13,538 nucleotides of DNA from Candidatus Bathyarchaeota archaeon (GTDB taxonomy: Archaea > Thermoproteota > Bathyarchaeia > 40CM-2-53-6 > RBG-13-38-9). How positions within the stretch are numbered: the stretch's first letter is position 1; each line of letters starts with the position of its first letter. The stretch is from positions 1 to 13,538 of the forward strand of contig DAOUZW010000015.1 in assembly GCA_030671315.1 (NCBI GenBank), given 5' to 3'. The translations under genes were made by a program, and so were the position numbers. Below, piece by piece: positions 1 to 7,435 of this stretch. The notes beneath the pieces were generated by a model. It made no database searches. It worked only from the letters and a program-made list of their open reading frames with translations, and was not told where the DNA came from.

Positions 1-1
1 A

Positions 2-379
2 TCATATCCGGATAAAGGTGCCTTGGGAAAACTTATTCGAAATCGATTAGATGAATCTTCTGAGAATGATATGCATCTGCGTAGAGATATATTTGATATC
101 ACATTCCTTCCACTGTGTGGTGATGCGTGGAAGCTCATTGCGGAGACACTATCTGTCTTTGGTCAAGGCATGAAAGTAGCCATTGAGATAGCGGTCGTAG
201 CCGTGGAAATTGGAAAAATTGGATCATCAACGAAGGTAATCTCGGTCGGAGGTACGGGGGAGGGTGCTGATACAGCTGTAGTTTTAAGAACTTCTACTCA
301 GAAAGAATCTTTTGCAGGGAAACCTGAGAAACGTCTTTCCATACAAGAAATCCTTGCGATGCCTATAGAAAAATGGTGA
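2..379 (+). CDS. COG1751-type protein (pyruvate kinase C-terminal-like domain), 3' part
   Basis: The frame is open from the left edge, so the N-terminus lies outside the window; the TTG at 23 is not a convincing start. The visible part resembles the C-terminal half of archaeal COG1751 proteins such as Archaeoglobus AF0103, which adopt the fold of the pyruvate kinase C-terminal (alpha/beta) domain. Diagnostic stretches are FGQGMKVAIEIAVVAVEIG, then VISVGGTGEGADTAVVLR, and a short tail ending LSIQEILAMPIEKW. The GTGEGADTAVV loop corresponds to the phosphate or ligand-binding loop of the pyruvate kinase domain. No catalytic pyruvate kinase domain is expected in this family and its biochemical role is unknown. 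It ends in TGA and faces the convergent gene at 580-783. The family call is by eye from remembered sequence. Confidence 0.75.
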   Translation, partial: SYPDKGALGKLIRNRLDESSENDMHLRRDIFDITFLPLCGDAWKLIAETLSVFGQGMKVAIEIAVVAVEIGKIGSSTKVISVGGTGEGADTAVVLRTSTQKESFAGKPEKRLSIQEILAMPIEKW

Positions 380-460
380 TAGTGAGCCATCGAATATTCA
401 TGTTAAACATCGTTATGATTTTACCAACTTGTCTAATCTTTTCCTCTATTCTAATAATGG

Positions 461-481
461 GAGAGTTTAATCTTAACTCTC
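461..481. terminator. Hairpin between convergent genes
   Basis: GAGAGTT (461-467) and AACTCTC (475-481) form a perfect 7-bp stem with a 7-nt loop. It lies 82 bp past the stop at 379 and 99 bp past the end of the opposite-strand gene. No T-run follows directly on the plus strand, so a terminator role is inference. Confidence 0.35.
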
Positions 482-534
482 TGAAAGCATATGCGCACGC
501 TTGATAAAATCATTAGAAGTAATTGTGAAAGTAA

Positions 535-548
535 TTTTTTAAAAAAAA
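535..548. terminator. Back-to-back T-tracts (T6 then A8)
   Basis: Six T are followed by eight A, giving a T-tract on either strand. On the minus strand the T8 lies about 32-39 nt past the stop of the gene at 580-783. Archaeal RNA polymerase can stop at T-rich tracts without a hairpin, so this is a plausible terminator for that gene. Confidence 0.4.
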
Positions 549-579
549 TTCTGTATTTAAAATTGAGAAGGTTGGATGT

Positions 580-783
580 TTACCACTGAAAGAACTGTCT
601 GGGGCTTGCCCTAGCTACGCCTATCTCTTGAGCATACCATGGTGCTCTCCAAGCCAAGTCTGGAGATAAAGACGGAATTACTGGAAATGGAAAATATGGC
701 GAAAAGATTGATTGGTAATATCCAGGGTATGAGATTCTTTGTGGCCCAAAAATAGGATACGGTAATGGAGAATACCAAGACAT
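580..783 (-). CDS. Small Pro/Tyr/Ser-rich low-complexity protein
   Basis: A 67-residue protein beginning MSWYSPLPYPIFGPQ, rich in Pro, Tyr, Phe and Ser in its first 45 residues, with no membrane helix or recognised domain. The ATG at 783-781 is preceded by AGGTGAT four bases upstream, a good archaeal ribosome-binding site. An AT-rich TATA-like box (CTTAAATAC on the minus strand, about 825-833) lies about 43 bp upstream. The gene is divergent from the Pro/Tyr-rich gene at 993, has the same AGGTGA site, and starts with the same pattern (M-S/T-x-Y/N-x-P). I treat it as a real gene because ribosome-binding site, promoter and composition agree. The function is unknown. Confidence 0.6.
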   Translation of the reverse strand: MSWYSPLPYPIFGPQRISYPGYYQSIFSPYFPFPVIPSLSPDLAWRAPWYAQEIGVARASPRQFFQW

Positions 784-992
784 TCATATCACCTTTACTT
801 TTGGTTAGTTATAGGAAAATATTGTATTTAAGATGTGGCTTTCGAATGTGACATCGATTTATATATGTAATGTCGTAAGCGTTTTGCTGCCTGAAATGAT
901 ACAAGCTAGTAATTGATTTGAAATCTTTTACACATTAATAATAAGAAGCTTTAAGATGTATCCATACTTTCAATAGAATTAGGTGAAAATTG
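784..992. promoter_or_regulatory. Divergent promoter region with a 10-bp direct repeat
   Basis: TTTAAGATGT occurs at 827-836 and again at 950-959. Each copy overlaps or forms the best TATA-like box for one of the two flanking Pro/Tyr-rich genes: near position 826 for the minus gene (start 783) and near 950 for the plus gene (start 993), about 43 bp from the start codon in both cases. The box is nearly self-complementary (TTTAA), so it can serve either strand. This suggests shared control of the pair. Confidence 0.4.
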
Positions 993-1310
993 ATGACCTA
1001 TAATCCATATTATCCTTACGGATATCCATCCTACAGTCCATTGTCAACTATGGATCCCTACTCTACGCAACTTCCATACTATGCCCCTCAACCAGGATAT
1101 AATTACGGCTATCCCTCTCCATGGTTTGGAGCACAAAGTTATGAAAATCCACAGACCGCACCAACCCCTCAATCAATGTATCCTTTTACACTACAACAGC
1201 AACAGCAGCCAACCTATCCATACTATCCAGGTATGTCAACAGGTTACTATCCAGGTATGTCAACAGGTTACTTTCCATATGGACAACAACAGCTACTACC
1301 TTCGTATTAA
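993..1310 (+). CDS. Pro/Tyr/Gln-rich low-complexity protein
   Basis: A 105-residue protein starting MTYNPYYPYGYPSYSP and built almost wholly from Tyr, Pro, Gln, Ser, Gly and Met, with essentially no charged residues. It includes a QQQQQ run near residue 70 and a tandem octapeptide PGMSTGYY/PGMSTGYF near residues 79-94. I chose the ATG at 993 because AGGTGA (981-986) sits six bases before it; the in-frame TTG at 990 leaves only three bases. There is no signal peptide or transmembrane segment. The composition resembles prion-like or phase-separating tails of eukaryotic proteins and the PGYP-type tails of some membrane-associated proteins. That is a compositional likeness, not homology. The gene is divergent from the similar gene at 580-783. 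Confidence 0.65.
   Translation: MTYNPYYPYGYPSYSPLSTMDPYSTQLPYYAPQPGYNYGYPSPWFGAQSYENPQTAPTPQSMYPFTLQQQQQPTYPYYPGMSTGYYPGMSTGYFPYGQQQLLPSY
1227..1274 (+). repeat. Two tandem 24-bp units within the Pro/Tyr-rich gene
   Basis: The copies at 1227-1250 and 1251-1274 differ at one position. They encode PGMSTGYY and PGMSTGYF in frame, so the repeat is a recent in-frame duplication that keeps the reading frame. Confidence 0.9.
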
Positions 1311-1347
1311 TATCTCAAGGAAATCCTGAGGAGTAATCGTATAGATC

Positions 1348-1393
1348 AGCGCGTGTGCGCTAAATATTTTCTAGCGTTAGCTATAGAAATATT
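1348..1393. promoter_or_regulatory. Two adjacent hairpins upstream of the Dph6 gene
   Basis: AGCGC-GTGT-GCGCT (1348-1361) is a 5-bp stem with a 4-nt loop. Directly after it, AATATTTTCTAGC (1363-1375) and GCTATAGAAATATT (1380-1393) form an imperfect stem with loop GTTA. The pair lies 38-72 bp past the Pro/Tyr gene stop and 39-84 bp before the Dph6 start. It could end the first transcript or regulate the second; the sequence does not decide. Confidence 0.4.
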
Positions 1394-1431
1394 GAGAATC
1401 TATTGAAGTTAATACGCGAAGTAATAAACTA

Positions 1432-2106
1432 ATGTACCCTAAAGAAAAGATACTTGTATCTTGGAGTGGCGGGAAAGATAGTGCCCTTTCACTCTATCAG
1501 ATCGTGAAAGCTGAAAAATTCGAAATAAGCGCTCTTTTGACTGTTTTCACAGAAGATTATGATCGAGTTAGCATGCACGGTATACGTCGAATCATGCTAG
1601 AAAAACAAGTTGAATATCTAGGTCATTCTCTTGAGAAAATATTCATTCCAAAAGATGCATCAGATAAAGAATACAAATCTCAAATGGTCAATACTCTTAA
1701 AAAATATTTGCTTCATGGTATTAGATCCATAATCTTCGGTGATATTTTTCTAGAGAATGTAAGGAAATATCGAGAAGAAAATTTATCCAAAATAGGTATG
1801 ACTGCTTTATTTCCCTTGTGGAAGAAAGATACTTTTCAGCTAGCAAATGAATTCATAAAATTAGGATTCAAATCCGTAATCACCTGTGTTGACTCTGAAA
1901 TTCTCTCAAAGGAATTTGTTGGTAAACTGTTTGATGAAAAATTTCTGTCGGCTTTACCCTCTAATGTAGATCCAATGGGTGAAAATGGAGAATTTCATTC
2001 CTATGTATTTGACGGGCCATTGTTTAAACGTAAGGTACAGTTTGAATTAGGTGACATCGTACTAAGAGATGGACGTTTTTACTTTTGTGATTTAATACCG
2101 TTATAA
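1432..2106 (+). CDS. dph6: Diphthine-ammonia ligase family (Dph6-type ATP pyrophosphatase)
   Basis: Catalyses, in the known family, the ATP-dependent amidation of diphthine to diphthamide on elongation factor 2, the last step of that modification in Archaea and eukaryotes. The 224-residue length is typical of the archaeal single-domain form. The N-terminal PP-loop SGGKDS (residues 12-17) binds the ATP phosphates. A second conserved block, GDIFLENVRKYREE (about 104-117), and the C-terminal signature GENGEFHSYVFDGPLF (about 183-198) are diagnostic of the family. The ATG at 1432 has no clear ribosome-binding site, so leaderless translation is possible. Other Dph6-like proteins are annotated only as ATP-binding proteins of the same fold. 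The stop is six bases from the stop of the convergent pdaD gene. Confidence 0.88.
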   Translation: MYPKEKILVSWSGGKDSALSLYQIVKAEKFEISALLTVFTEDYDRVSMHGIRRIMLEKQVEYLGHSLEKIFIPKDASDKEYKSQMVNTLKKYLLHGIRSIIFGDIFLENVRKYREENLSKIGMTALFPLWKKDTFQLANEFIKLGFKSVITCVDSEILSKEFVGKLFDEKFLSALPSNVDPMGENGEFHSYVFDGPLFKRKVQFELGDIVLRDGRFYFCDLIPL

Positions 2107-2112
2107 AGAAGA

Positions 2113-2673
2113 TTAGGGAACAAATACTGCTGCTGCAATTACTGTCGTCCATAGTCCATTCTTATCTCCAGTGGCAGATTGTGTTATGTTTGTTGTCTTG
2201 ATTATCGAAGTACTAGTTTTGAATAATTGTTTTCTCTCGTCCCAAGCCGTTTCTGGATCAAAAGGTATTCCCATAGTTGTTGCAAGCATTGTCGCAGCTA
2301 AATCTTCAGCATAATCTCCAGCTATTTCATCTCTTTCCCCGTAAGAGTGATGTTCGGACAAATATCCGTAATCACTTTCCCCTGACGGGATTGCAACACC
2401 GATTGAAGATGCCGCTAGTCTGTGTGGTTCATTTGTTGAATTTCTAGCCATCACGATAAAGGTTATCTCGCCTGGTTTAATCATAGACAATCCTTTTTCG
2501 CGTGGAATAATTTTACAACCTGGAGGAACTATACTTGAGACATTTACTATGTTGCAATAATGTATACCTGCGTTTCTCAAAGCTAACTCAAACGATTGCA
2601 GGTAATCCTTATGTTTTCCAACACCTTTTGTCAGGAATAAATATTGTGGGATAATTTTTCCAGATAAAGTCAA
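2113..2673 (-). CDS. pdaD: Pyruvoyl-dependent arginine decarboxylase
   Basis: Decarboxylates arginine to agmatine, the first step of archaeal polyamine synthesis. The proenzyme self-cleaves to give beta and alpha chains, the alpha chain bearing an N-terminal pyruvoyl group. The cleavage motif is visible as NVSSIVPPGC, with predicted cleavage between Ser46 and Ser47. Other family blocks are FLTKGVGKHKDYLQSFELALR (residues 13-33, quoted in part: FLTKGVGKHKD), ESDYGYLSEHH (about 99-109), whose glutamate may be the conserved catalytic acid, and YAEDLAATML. At 186 residues it is longer than the about 160-residue Methanocaldococcus enzyme, mostly at the C-terminus. The start is TTG at 2673-2671, with AGGGA a few bases upstream. 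A TATA-like TTAAATAG lies at about 2748-2741. It is separated from the B12 unit upstream by 127 bp and probably has its own promoter. Confidence 0.9.
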   Translation of the reverse strand: MTLSGKIIPQYLFLTKGVGKHKDYLQSFELALRNAGIHYCNIVNVSSIVPPGCKIIPREKGLSMIKPGEITFIVMARNSTNEPHRLAASSIGVAIPSGESDYGYLSEHHSYGERDEIAGDYAEDLAATMLATTMGIPFDPETAWDERKQLFKTSTSIIKTTNITQSATGDKNGLWTTVIAAAVFVP

Positions 2674-2800
2674 ACGATTCCCTGCTGAATTTGTTAGTTT
2701 TTAGTTTGCCAGATTTTATTTGTTTTACAATGAACTTTAGCTATTTAACAGTCTTGGTAGCCAAAAGTCGATAACATTTGGTATTCAATACACATAAAAC

Positions 2801-4459
2801 TTATTGGGACTTTATTTTTTCAAAAATTCTTGAGATGCGTTCTTTTTCACTAAAAATGTTTCCAGTTTTAGAATCTATAGCACAGCATACACCATCTATT
2901 ATTTCAGTCGCTACTTCTCCTCGTGCATATCTCTCATTAAGAAGCTGTGGGGCATCCATGATTCCAAGCGCAACAGCTTGTGTAAGGGTAGCAGCGTCAC
3001 TCCATGGATCTTTAATATTCGGTTTAGCTATCTTTTTGATGGCTTGAAGAATGATGTTTGATTCTTCGGCGAGCCTTTTAGACTTCTCTATGACCACCGG
3101 GTCCTGTGTCATATCTGGAGTTCCATCCAGGCAATTCTTAATCACACGCCGTGTAATCTTACAACTTTGTATAACATCCAGAGGTTCTGCCGCATGATCA
3201 GCTTCACAAAAAGCGACTACATGAATGATTTGTGGATTTAATGCCATCTGTAGCATCAGTGATGAGGCTAGTTGTCCTTTAGCCTCATCCAAATCTGTTG
3301 GATAACTTAAAAGTCCAGTTCTGGTTTGACGTAGAATTGTGAAAGTCTCATCTTGAAGTTGTTCAATCAGTTGCAGTTTAGCCATTTGTTTTGCTAAATC
3401 TCCCTGAAAACTTTCTCCAGGAGGATGATTGAACATATGTATTGATATATAGTGCTTCACACCCATTTTTTTAGCATTCCAAGCGCTCAGAAATGCTGCA
3501 GCAATTGAGACTGTATCGGGTGCTGACCGCATTTCCCAATGGTGTGGCTCATTTACCTCTACTGGTATGTTACGTTGACCATGCCATCGCATAGTATCTT
3601 GGTGAATCTTAATTGATTCATTAAGATCCAGAGGGCCTCTGCCGTCCATCTGGTTAAACCAGAAAAGAGGTATAGCCGCCCATGTGTTATGGATGGTTCG
3701 ATGAAGAACCTCTGCGAATCGGATTAAATCGTTTGTACCCGCATAACATCGCATCATCGGATGATTTCCACATCGTGTAGCCTCATAGCAAGCCCTCAAG
3801 TCGTCCTCGGAACGGACTGGAGTTCCGCCAGCTCCTGCTCTTCCAATTTTTTGTTTCTCAGGATAGAAAAAATGCTCTTGTGCATCTTGATCTATAGCCA
3901 ATGATATTACATCTAGTACACGGCTCTCTGCGATTTCTTTGATGCCCTTGATAGTATCTTCGAGAGAGGGAAGACCAAAATGGTGTCTTAATATTGGATA
4001 AGGTGATTTCCAACTTATCCTTTCGATTATTTTTTGTGGTGGTATTTCATTACCGCCCTTCTTCTTATGTCCTCTGAGGATTGATAATACTTCTTCAATT
4101 TGCTCTGTTCCATCAAATACTTTCTCGAATATTCCTATTGAACGGGCGACCACTGCTGTTGGGGGGGTTCCTCCAAAAAAGTATCTTCGATTAAGAAGTC
4201 CTGCTTCTTGCAGGCTATTTTTTAAGTTTGATAGATGAAATTTTGCTGATTCTGAACTGAGCCTGTAGCTTATCCCAATGATGTTAGCATTGGTCTCAAT
4301 TATTGCCCCAATAAATTCCTTAACTGAAACTGCTGGGCCGAGAAGTGTTACATTGTAACCTTCTTTCTTTGCTATGTTAGCGAATCCCCATGTGCCTGCT
4401 ACATGCACATCTTCACCGAGCGATCCAATGACAATTGTTTTTTTGGTTTTTTGACTCAT
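2801..4459 (-). CDS. Cobalamin-dependent mutase: N-terminal B12-binding domain fused to a GlmE-like TIM barrel
   Basis: A 552-residue protein. Residues about 8-130 form a B12-binding domain: D17-x-H19-x-x-G22 supplies the lower axial histidine, SYRL at 64-67 takes the place of the usual SxL, and G96-G97 completes the signature. Residues about 155-552 resemble the glutamate mutase epsilon subunit in order of blocks: AGT-x-D (240-244), SI..HQDTMRWHG (282-294) and VNEPHHW (302-308), then the C-terminal GIMDAP and RYARGE blocks. By eye, Arg291 and Glu304 line up with the substrate-binding Arg and Glu of clostridial GlmE. Clostridial glutamate mutase is two chains; here both functions are on one. 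The ATG at 4459 follows the mutL stop by 26 bp, so the two are an operon. No methylaspartate ammonia-lyase is visible, so glutamate as substrate is not established. Confidence 0.72.
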   Translation of the reverse strand: MSQKTKKTIVIGSLGEDVHVAGTWGFANIAKKEGYNVTLLGPAVSVKEFIGAIIETNANIIGISYRLSSESAKFHLSNLKNSLQEAGLLNRRYFFGGTPPTAVVARSIGIFEKVFDGTEQIEEVLSILRGHKKKGGNEIPPQKIIERISWKSPYPILRHHFGLPSLEDTIKGIKEIAESRVLDVISLAIDQDAQEHFFYPEKQKIGRAGAGGTPVRSEDDLRACYEATRCGNHPMMRCYAGTNDLIRFAEVLHRTIHNTWAAIPLFWFNQMDGRGPLDLNESIKIHQDTMRWHGQRNIPVEVNEPHHWEMRSAPDTVSIAAAFLSAWNAKKMGVKHYISIHMFNHPPGESFQGDLAKQMAKLQLIEQLQDETFTILRQTRTGLLSYPTDLDEAKGQLASSLMLQMALNPQIIHVVAFCEADHAAEPLDVIQSCKITRRVIKNCLDGTPDMTQDPVVIEKSKRLAEESNIILQAIKKIAKPNIKDPWSDAATLTQAVALGIMDAPQLLNERYARGEVATEIIDGVCCAIDSKTGNIFSEKERISRIFEKIKSQ

Positions 4460-4485
4460 GTCTAGTAACGCCTTATAATTTTATT

Positions 4486-5895
4486 CTAAACCGGTTTTAA
4501 GGATCTTTTCAGCATCCTGAGAGCTGTATCAGGGTATGATCTTGAAATTAAACCCATAGACCAAAGAATATAATCGTTATCGATGATTTTCTTAGGTTTT
4601 CTTGGTTTGAGTATGTCTGGTCTTTCTTTTCTCCTTATGGCTTCATCTAAAATAATTGTTGGGTTTCTACTATGAACGATGGGGCCACCGGATCCAATGA
4701 GAATTTTTAGGTTTTCAAAGTCTTTGCCTGTTTGAAAATAATATTTTCCTGAAGGAGTATGAATCTCATCGATCCATCCAACATGTCTTTCAACAGCATA
4801 CTTCACAGCAAGTCTTGTTAAAGCATCATCAAAGTCTAGATCTTTTTCTGTATTTGAAATATGACTCGTCTCACTTGATAACAGATGTGTTTGCTTTAAA
4901 ATGTCAGATTTGTTCTTTATTTTAACTAGTTTTTGCATCTGCTCAATACCTGCAATTTGAAGGAGACTAGGAGCACTTATTCGAACGCCAAGATCTCCTT
5001 CAACTGTACGTTTGATCTTCTCTTCTTTGATACCTTTTTTTATGACATTCGATTTTGGTGGTGGCTCATCAAACACTGAATAAATGTTAGTTGTGGCGCC
5101 TCCGACCTCGATAATCATTAGATTTCCAATTCCAGATTCGTTAGAGGTGCCTGATGAGAGCAGACTGGCTGCTTCAAGACTGGCTGATGGTGTAGGCATC
5201 AAAACGTCAACATATGACTCAGCTTTTTCTAGTCCTTTAGCCTGAATAATATGTTTGAGGAAAAGATCTCTTATTGCTGCTTTGGCTGGTTCTGTATTCA
5301 ATTTACCTAATTCTGGCATAACATTATCTGTTCTCACAGTTTTTTTTCCGAATCTTTCTAATTCTTCGATTACTGAGTTTGCAGCTTCACGATTGCATGC
5401 GACAACTATTGGGCAAATTAATTTGGATTCTGAGAGTTGACGACTATTATATTCTACTTTTTCTCGGTCTCCACCATCAGTTCCGCCTGAAAGTAGAATG
5501 ATATCTGGTTTTGATTCTTTGAGCTTTTTCAAATCTTCTTTGGTCAATTCATGTGAATATATACCAATAACTTTTCCACCTGCACCCAGAGCCGCTTGTT
5601 TTGCAGCTTCTCCAGTCAATTCTGGAACAAGACCTATTGCGGCTATACGTAAACCGCCAGCCGCGCTGCTGCAGGCAAATTTAAATTTTATATTATTCTC
5701 AAGGGTTCCCCAATTTTTGATCATATCAAACGATCTTTGAAGTCCAATATTGATGTCAGTATCAACTGTGGACGGAGAAATACTGCGAGCGACTATGGTT
5801 TCTTTATGTAGGTCTATCACAATAGCTTTTGTGAAGGTGCTACCGAAATCAACTGTGAGAGCAAGCATTTTTCTTTCTACCATTTTTACTGACAA
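4486..5895 (-). CDS. MutL-type ASKHA ATPase, accessory to a B12 mutase
   Basis: Member of the MutL family (unrelated to mismatch-repair MutL), ASKHA-fold proteins encoded next to glutamate mutase and similar B12 enzymes and thought to help reactivate or assemble them. The sequence shows phosphate-1 loop DFGST (16-20), the diagnostic CSSAAGGLR block (75-83), GLVPELTGEAA (88-98), LSGGTDGGD (135-143) and a second phosphate loop EVGGATTNIYS near residue 275. At 469 residues it is of normal length. The TTG at 5895 has AAGGAAA five bases upstream; the ATGs at codons 5 and 10 are alternatives with weaker sites. It is the first gene of a minus-strand unit with the fused mutase at 2801-4459. Clostridial loci have mutL between the S and E genes; here it precedes their fusion. 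Confidence 0.88.
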   Translation of the reverse strand: MSVKMVERKMLALTVDFGSTFTKAIVIDLHKETIVARSISPSTVDTDINIGLQRSFDMIKNWGTLENNIKFKFACSSAAGGLRIAAIGLVPELTGEAAKQAALGAGGKVIGIYSHELTKEDLKKLKESKPDIILLSGGTDGGDREKVEYNSRQLSESKLICPIVVACNREAANSVIEELERFGKKTVRTDNVMPELGKLNTEPAKAAIRDLFLKHIIQAKGLEKAESYVDVLMPTPSASLEAASLLSSGTSNESGIGNLMIIEVGGATTNIYSVFDEPPPKSNVIKKGIKEEKIKRTVEGDLGVRISAPSLLQIAGIEQMQKLVKIKNKSDILKQTHLLSSETSHISNTEKDLDFDDALTRLAVKYAVERHVGWIDEIHTPSGKYYFQTGKDFENLKILIGSGGPIVHSRNPTIILDEAIRRKERPDILKPRKPKKIIDNDYILWSMGLISRSYPDTALRMLKRSLKPV

Positions 5896-6212
5896 AATTT
5901 CCTTGATTATTCATTATATAATATTAACACCTAGACAACTATAATTTACATAGAGCCTTTGAATATTCTTTAAGTATCTCTCTAAGTTTAATTGTTCAAG
6001 TTAGATTGTTGTTTATATAGATGGATAAATCTCTCAAGAAAACAAGCAAATAAACGGATTTTTGAAGATTTTATTAATAATTTGGCAGACCTTTTCCAGA
6101 ATCTTTTTTACCAATTCATGATATGTGATAGCTAATTCGAACATTAATATTGTCTGTATGTCAAGTGGGATGATAGCACACGCTTCCTACTTTATCAATT
6201 GAGGAGTAATTA
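5896..6212. promoter_or_regulatory. Divergent intergenic region between mutL and the opine dehydrogenase gene
   Basis: This 317-bp gap contains no gene. On the minus strand ATTATATAATG (about 5912-5922) could be the mutL TATA box and would give a very short leader. TTTATATAG at 6012-6020 is the strongest TATA box in the gap and can work on either strand. For the plus-strand gene it would leave a leader of about 170 nt; a nearer candidate is ATTAATATTG (6143-6152). No cobalamin riboswitch-like element was seen. Confidence 0.4.
5984..6011. repeat. Tandem 14-bp repeat next to a TATA box (candidate operator)
   Basis: AAGTTTAATTGTTC (5984-5997) and AAGTTAGATTGTTG (5998-6011) agree at 11 of 14 positions and abut directly on the TATA-like TTTATATAG at 6012. 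Read on the plus strand they lie just upstream of the box, where archaeal activators or TFB contacts occur. Read on the minus strand they would cover the transcription start. A regulator binding in two tandem helical turns is plausible but inferred. Confidence 0.45.
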
Positions 6213-7316
6213 TTGGCTATGGAAAAGGTAAAACCAAAATTTGCGGTATTAGGAGCTGGTCATGGAGGACTAGCGATGGCTGGGCATCTGGCCATCATGG
6301 GATACCCAGTTAACATTTACACTCGTAATAGTGAAAGAATTGAACAAGTTAAACTTAGAGGCGCCATAGAAGTCGAGGGCGAGGTCGAAGGTTATGGAAA
6401 CATCCAAATCGCAAGTACTGACATTAAAGAAGTAATTGAAGATACTGATATCATAATGGTAGTCGTTCCAGCCATGGCTCATAGATTCATGGCGGAACAA
6501 TGTGCTCCGTATCTCAGGGATAACCAGATAATCATTTTAAATCCAGGAAGGACATTTGGTGCTATTGAATTTCGGCACATCTTAAATAATGAAAAAAAAA
6601 TAAAGGCAAATGTGACAGTCGCAGAAACACAGACCTTCATCTACGTCTCTAGACATTTGGAATTTGCTAAAGCGAAGATCTTTCAAATCAAAAATTCAGT
6701 TCCATTAGCTGCAATACCCGCACACAAAACACCTGAAGTTTTGAAAATCATAAGAAAAGTGTTTCCTCAGTTTGTAGCAGCCACAAATATTCTTGAGACA
6801 AGTCTGGATAATATTGGAGCAATATTTCATCCTGCAATAACTCTTCTTAACGCAGCCCGCATTGAAGATTTGAGTAGAGACTTCCATTTCTATATTGATG
6901 GGGTTACACCTCTAATGGCAAGGATATTAGAGGCAATGGATGGTTCACGAATCGCCTTGGGACAGGCGCTTGGGATTCGTCTACATTCGGCAAGACAATG
7001 GCTATATTTGGCATATGATTCTCCAGGAAAAACTCTTTACGATGCTATTCATGCGACTCCGGGCTATAGTGACGTCAAGGCTCCACAAACTTTGATCCAC
7101 AGATACATTAGGGAAGATGTGCCCATGAGCCTTGTTCCAATGTCGTCTATAGGAGATCTATTGAATGTTCCCACTCCTACTATCGATGCAATTATCCATC
7201 TTGGATGTGTACTGCAAGAATCTGACTATTGGAGTGAAGGCAGAACTATTAAGAAACTTGGACTTGAAGGAATGACTGTAGAACAAATTCGTTCACTTGT
7301 GTTGAAAGGAGAATAA
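6213..7316 (+). CDS. NAD(P)-dependent opine (octopine/nopaline) dehydrogenase family protein
   Basis: Members of this family reduce the Schiff base between an amino acid and a 2-oxo acid with NAD(P)H, giving opines, or run the reverse reaction. Residues 10-19 carry the Rossmann loop with GAGHGG (G14, G16, G19). The C-terminal octopine-dehydrogenase domain follows from about residue 195, with the catalytic-type block N200-IGAIF-H206-P207 and N213. At 367 residues it matches the single-polypeptide family. The start is TTG at 6213, six bases after GAGGAG (6201-6206); the ATG at 6219 is spaced less well. It is divergent from the B12 mutase unit, which hints at linked amino-acid metabolism. The substrate pair cannot be read from sequence, and a general 2-oxo acid or ketopantoate-like reductase is the main alternative. 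Confidence 0.8.
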   Translation: MAMEKVKPKFAVLGAGHGGLAMAGHLAIMGYPVNIYTRNSERIEQVKLRGAIEVEGEVEGYGNIQIASTDIKEVIEDTDIIMVVVPAMAHRFMAEQCAPYLRDNQIIILNPGRTFGAIEFRHILNNEKKIKANVTVAETQTFIYVSRHLEFAKAKIFQIKNSVPLAAIPAHKTPEVLKIIRKVFPQFVAATNILETSLDNIGAIFHPAITLLNAARIEDLSRDFHFYIDGVTPLMARILEAMDGSRIALGQALGIRLHSARQWLYLAYDSPGKTLYDAIHATPGYSDVKAPQTLIHRYIREDVPMSLVPMSSIGDLLNVPTPTIDAIIHLGCVLQESDYWSEGRTIKKLGLEGMTVEQIRSLVLKGE

Positions 7317-7435
7317 TGCGCGTGTCTGTTTGGTTGGATAATGGATCATCATGAAATAGTTATAGGGAGTAAGCGCGCGTAACATTCAGTTCTTGTATCT
7401 TTTTGTAAAATCCGTGACTAGAAATGGGATAATTA

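Noticed and set aside
23..379. The TTG at 23 as a real start for the first gene
   Set aside because: The frame is open to the window edge and the protein begins inside a conserved domain, so the start is upstream.
1081..1329. A second open frame inside the Pro/Tyr-rich gene
   Set aside because: It overlaps the supported gene in another frame, has no ribosome-binding site, and reflects the same repeat.
2778..3047. Plus-strand open frame of 89 residues opposite the mutase gene
   Set aside because: It lies within a well-supported gene on the other strand and has no recognisable features.
5896..6212. A cobalamin riboswitch upstream of mutL
   Set aside because: No B12-box or extended secondary structure was seen, and such riboswitches are not expected in archaea.
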